Of a DNA stretch of 64,000 nt, positions 61,499 through 64,000 are shown piece by piece; the stretch's first letter is position 1, and each line of letters starts with the position of its first letter. The stretch is from [Pantoea] beijingensis (GTDB taxonomy: Bacteria; Pseudomonadota; Gammaproteobacteria; Enterobacterales; Enterobacteriaceae). The stretch spans positions 310,001 through 374,000 of the forward strand of contig NZ_CP071409.1 of assembly GCF_022647505.1 (NCBI RefSeq), given 5' to 3'. The position numbers and the translations under genes are program-made. The notes under the pieces are model-generated. The model searched no databases. It saw only the letters and a program-made list of their open reading frames with translations, and had not been told where the DNA came from.

Positions 61499-62302
61499 AT
61501 GAATATGCCCTCATCCCGCTGGTGGTGGGATCTCTCGACGCGTGAGTTTAGCGAACTTGAAATGGAAAAGGTGGTGGTGATATTACCTATTGGCGCAGTG
61601 GAACAGCACGGCCCACACCTGCCCGTACGCGTAGATGCCGCGATTAATGCCGGTATTATTGCGCGCGCGGTTGAACTGATGCCGGCGGACTTACCGGTAC
61701 TGGTGATGCCTGCGCTGCCAATCGGCAAATCTGATGAACATCTCAGTTATCCGGGAACGTTAACGTTGCCTTATGATCTCTTGGGAAAGGTATGGTTTGA
61801 GGTTGCGAAAAGCGCCTGGCGCGCTGGCGCACGTAAAATTATTTTCTGGAATTCACACGGCGGCCAGCCGCAACTGATGGAGATTGTTTGTCGCCAACTG
61901 CGCGTTGAGCTTGAGATGTTCGCCGTTGGCGCCAGTTGGTTTCGCACCATTGACAGTAGCGATCTGTATTGTGCCGATGAGCTACAGCATGGTATCCATG
62001 GCGGAGAGTCGGAAACCAGCGTGATGCTGCATTTGCACCCTGAACTGGTACAGATGCAGTATGCGGAAAATTTCGTTTCGGCCTCGGTAGCTTCGGCGGA
62101 GAAAGGTGGGATTCTAACGCCCGAAGGTGGCGTAAGCTTTGGCTGGATGGCTGAGGATCTTCATCCTTCCGGTACGACCGGTAATGCGGCCTCAGCGGAT
62201 GCAGCCCGTGGAAAAATTGAAACAGAACGTGCTGCCCAGGCGTTAGTTCAATTGGTTCAGGAGGTACAGGCTTTTACGCCATTTCCGCCATCATCCCTTT
62301 AA
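61499..62302 (+). CDS. Creatininase family amidohydrolase
   Basis: This is a metal-dependent hydrolase of the creatininase/MftE-like family, which opens cyclic amides such as creatinine or acts on related amide substrates; the substrate here is unknown. ATG 61499 lies 6 nt after a perfect AGGAGG; TTG 61493 in frame is less likely. It has 267 residues. Metal ligands are visible: Glu35 and His37 in GAVEQHGPH with Asp46, His120 in WNSHGGQ, and Glu170 in HGGESETS. It is divergent from prkB by 172 bp, and its 3' end overlaps that of the convergent lysR-type gene by 29 bp. It probably belongs to one pathway with the binding protein at 63284. Confidence 0.85.
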   Translation: MNMPSSRWWWDLSTREFSELEMEKVVVILPIGAVEQHGPHLPVRVDAAINAGIIARAVELMPADLPVLVMPALPIGKSDEHLSYPGTLTLPYDLLGKVWFEVAKSAWRAGARKIIFWNSHGGQPQLMEIVCRQLRVELEMFAVGASWFRTIDSSDLYCADELQHGIHGGESETSVMLHLHPELVQMQYAENFVSASVASAEKGGILTPEGGVSFGWMAEDLHPSGTTGNAASADAARGKIETERAAQALVQLVQEVQAFTPFPPSSL

Positions 62303-63173
62303 TCGTTTCTGCTAATACGCTGCCAATTGCGCTGGTGCCACGATCGTGACCGATCAGCATCAGTGTTTGCGGCTGCTGCGACAATTCACGCACCGGAATA
62401 TAGATCAATCTGCCGCTGCGTAAATCAAATTCAATATCGAACGGTGTTAAAAAGGTGAGCGCCTGATCGACCATCGCGGCCTGGCGCATCACTTCAATGG
62501 AGTTGGTTTCAATGACCGGCTGCATGGTCACCTTGGCTCGTGCGAAAAGATCGTTAAGATAAGGGCGGATCACCATACTTTTATCGGCAATAACCAATGA
62601 ATGTGGCACACAATCGCTGAGACGCAGGCTGGTTTTATCTGCCAGAATATGGCCCGGCGCAACCACAGCACCCAGACGGCCAACTGACGATGCGAGGGTT
62701 CTTAACGTCGGCGGGAGTTCGAAATCGAAACCGAGCCCTAAATCGGCCTCGCCGGAGGCGACAGCATTGATAATATCTTCACCGGTGGTCATTTGACGAA
62801 GGATCAATTTGACGCGCGGATTTGCCCGACGAAACTCGGCAGCCGTGCGCGGAATCAGGTTTGCTGCCAGACCGCTCATCATTGCGACGGTTACTTCACC
62901 GCGCCGTAACCCTTTCAACTCCTCAATTTTTATCTGTGCCCACTCCAGCTCCTTAAAGCTTTGCCGTACGTGGTGGATAAGCGTTTCACCAGCGGCGGTC
63001 AGCACCATTTTTCGTGGCAGTCGTTGGAACAGCGGGGTACCTAATGTTTCTTCCAGCGCCAGGATCTGGCGGTTAATCGCTGAGGCTGAAATATGCAGGC
63101 GTGCCGCTGCCTTACGGATCGATCCACACCGCGCCACTTCATCAAGATAAATTAACAACCGGTGCTGCAGCAT
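62274..63173 (-). CDS. LysR-family transcriptional regulator
   Basis: This is a DNA-binding regulator of 299 residues. The N-terminal winged helix is LDEVARCGSIRKAAARLHIS followed by ASAINRQILALEETLGTPLF. The C-terminal periplasmic-binding-like effector domain spans about 90-295. It is divergent from the BMP-type binding protein with 110 bp between starts, and convergent with the creatininase gene, so it probably regulates the transporter and perhaps the enzyme. A symmetric pair of 8-bp arms lies in the divergent promoter. Confidence 0.88.
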   Translation of the reverse strand: MLQHRLLIYLDEVARCGSIRKAAARLHISASAINRQILALEETLGTPLFQRLPRKMVLTAAGETLIHHVRQSFKELEWAQIKIEELKGLRRGEVTVAMMSGLAANLIPRTAAEFRRANPRVKLILRQMTTGEDIINAVASGEADLGLGFDFELPPTLRTLASSVGRLGAVVAPGHILADKTSLRLSDCVPHSLVIADKSMVIRPYLNDLFARAKVTMQPVIETNSIEVMRQAAMVDQALTFLTPFDIEFDLRSGRLIYIPVRELSQQPQTLMLIGHDRGTSAIGSVLAETIKGMMAEMA

Positions 63174-63218
63174 GCTTCTCCTTTGCGTTGCCTTTTAGGC
63201 ATCACTGAGTGCGAAAAT

Positions 63219-63263
63219 ATATGCTTTTAAGGTAACGAAAATCACGGCATAACAGAAGCATAT
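63219..63263. promoter_or_regulatory. Candidate operator in the lysR-type / BMP divergent promoter
   Basis: The exact inverted arms ATATGCTT (63219-63226) and AAGCATAT (63256-63263) are 29 bp apart, about four helical turns centre to centre. They lie between the two divergent starts, the usual site of LysR-type binding and DNA bending. Confidence 0.5.
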
Positions 63264-63283
63264 TTAGCAGGAGGAGCATAAAA

Positions 63284-64000
63284 ATGGCGGGTTTAAGTCG
63301 CAGAGATTTCGCAAAAATGCTGGCAGGAGCGGTGTTGTTGCCCACACTCACTCCGCTGTTATCAAGTAAAGCGCAGGCGGCAGACGCACACGTTAAAGTC
63401 GCGTTGCTGTTACCCGGCTCTATTGCTGATGGCGGCTGGAATACATTGGCCTGGCAAGGACTGCAATCGCTGAAAAAACAGGGCTATACCGTTGCCTACA
63501 GCGAGAGCGTGCCGCAGGCACAGATGGAACAGGCAATCCGTGGCTATGCCGATGACGGTTTTGCGCTCATTATCGGGCACAGCTTTGAGTATGGTTCTGC
63601 CTTTGCAGAAATTGCGCCTGAATATCCAGACACGCAGTTTTTTGCTTCTACATTCAAACCTGCTGAAGCTGCGCCGCCTAACGTTGAATATGTCGACCTG
63701 GCCTATATCCAGGCAGCATATGCAGCAGGCGCGCTGGCGGCATTGATCTCAACGAACGGTCGCGCTGTTGGTTTTGTCGGTGGTGGTGATAACCCTACAC
63801 AGCAAGGGATGATGCGGGCCTTTATCGCGGGTGCGGAGAAGGCGCGTTCGGGTGTGAAAGGCCTGGGCGTTATTACCGGTGAATACGGTAATGCAGCGAA
63901 GGGACGTGAAGCGGCAACCACCATGATCGGCAATGGGGCGGATGTGATTTGGCATGCGGCAGATGTCACCGGACTGGGGGCGTTGCAGGGAGCCGCAGCG
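63284..64000 (+). CDS. BMP-family ABC transporter substrate-binding protein, 5' part (runs off window)
   Basis: This is the periplasmic binding protein of a nucleoside/purine-type (BMP, PnrA-like) ABC importer; 239 codons are visible and the frame is open at the window end. ATG 63284 has AGGAGGAG upstream. The N-terminus is a Tat-type signal, SRRDFAKMLAGAVLLPTLTP, with cleavage after AQA. BMP motifs follow: LLPGSIADGGWNTLAWQGLQ, IIGHSFEYGSAFAEIAPEYP, VGFVGGGDNPTQQGMMRAF and VIWHAADVTGLGAL. The transport ATPase and permeases would be expected just outside the window. It is divergent from the LysR-type gene. Confidence 0.88.
   Translation, partial: MAGLSRRDFAKMLAGAVLLPTLTPLLSSKAQAADAHVKVALLLPGSIADGGWNTLAWQGLQSLKKQGYTVAYSESVPQAQMEQAIRGYADDGFALIIGHSFEYGSAFAEIAPEYPDTQFFASTFKPAEAAPPNVEYVDLAYIQAAYAAGALAALISTNGRAVGFVGGGDNPTQQGMMRAFIAGAEKARSGVKGLGVITGEYGNAAKGREAATTMIGNGADVIWHAADVTGLGALQGAAA

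Noticed and set aside
60457..61728. A 423-residue PrkB starting at 61728
   Set aside because: The extra N-terminus overlaps the divergent creatininase gene and its AGGAGG site; ATG 61326 matches E. coli PrkB and has its own ribosome binding site.

Overview
The window is a stretch of enterobacterial chromosome carrying the conserved malPQ ... crp-prkB backbone (the 74-76 min region of Escherichia coli K-12) in almost the same gene order. The organism is most likely a member of the Erwiniaceae, probably Erwinia or a close relative. The reasons are protein sequences close to but distinct from E. coli, dispersed intergenic repeats of a plant-associated enterobacterial style, and two genes preceded by promoter motifs of the HrpL type, which plant-associated bacteria use for type III secretion genes. 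This placement is an inference; no rRNA or other decisive marker lies in the window.

Layout. 1-8.8 kb: end of malP, malQ, nfuA, gntX/bioH (divergent), a small secreted DUF1471 protein, and feoAB behind a Fur box (no feoC). 9.1-12.4 kb: an alpha/beta hydrolase and yhgF. 12.7-22.6 kb: an accessory block at the yhgF-greB-ompR junctions. It holds an F-box-like/ankyrin-repeat gene with a textbook hrp box, a complete five-gene family-5 peptide-type ABC importer, greB, and an lldR-lldD lactate pair without lldP. 23-34.6 kb: ompR-envZ, pckA, hslO-hslR, igaA, nudE, mrcA. 34.7-45.4 kb: hofMNOPQ (secretin/pilus assembly type), then aroK-aroB-damX-dam-rpe-gph-trpS. 45.5-49.8 kb: cysG-nirD-nirB (no nirC) with a clear FNR/NarL promoter. 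50-51.3 kb: a frameshifted, effector-like gene with a degenerate hrp box, inserted between nirB and tsgA. 51.5-61.3 kb: tsgA, ppiA, yhfG-fic, pabA, argD, yhfK, crp, yhfA, prkB. 61.5-64 kb: an accessory creatininase / LysR / BMP-type binding-protein locus, cut by the window end.

The backbone covers maltodextrin breakdown, iron uptake, envelope stress and peptidoglycan synthesis, osmosensing, gluconeogenesis, aromatic amino acid synthesis, DNA methylation and nitrite reduction. The unusual content lies in the accessory insertions. The strongest lead is the pair of putative HrpL-regulated genes (12689-13933 and 50030-51336), each inserted singly into an otherwise conserved housekeeping junction. 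One has a eukaryotic-like F-box plus ankyrin architecture; the other looks like a type III effector broken by a frameshift. A second theme is a family of imperfect palindromic intergenic repeats present at seven or more sites, including two copies in the long hofQ-aroK gap. I see no tRNA, rRNA, CRISPR array, transposase or prophage gene.
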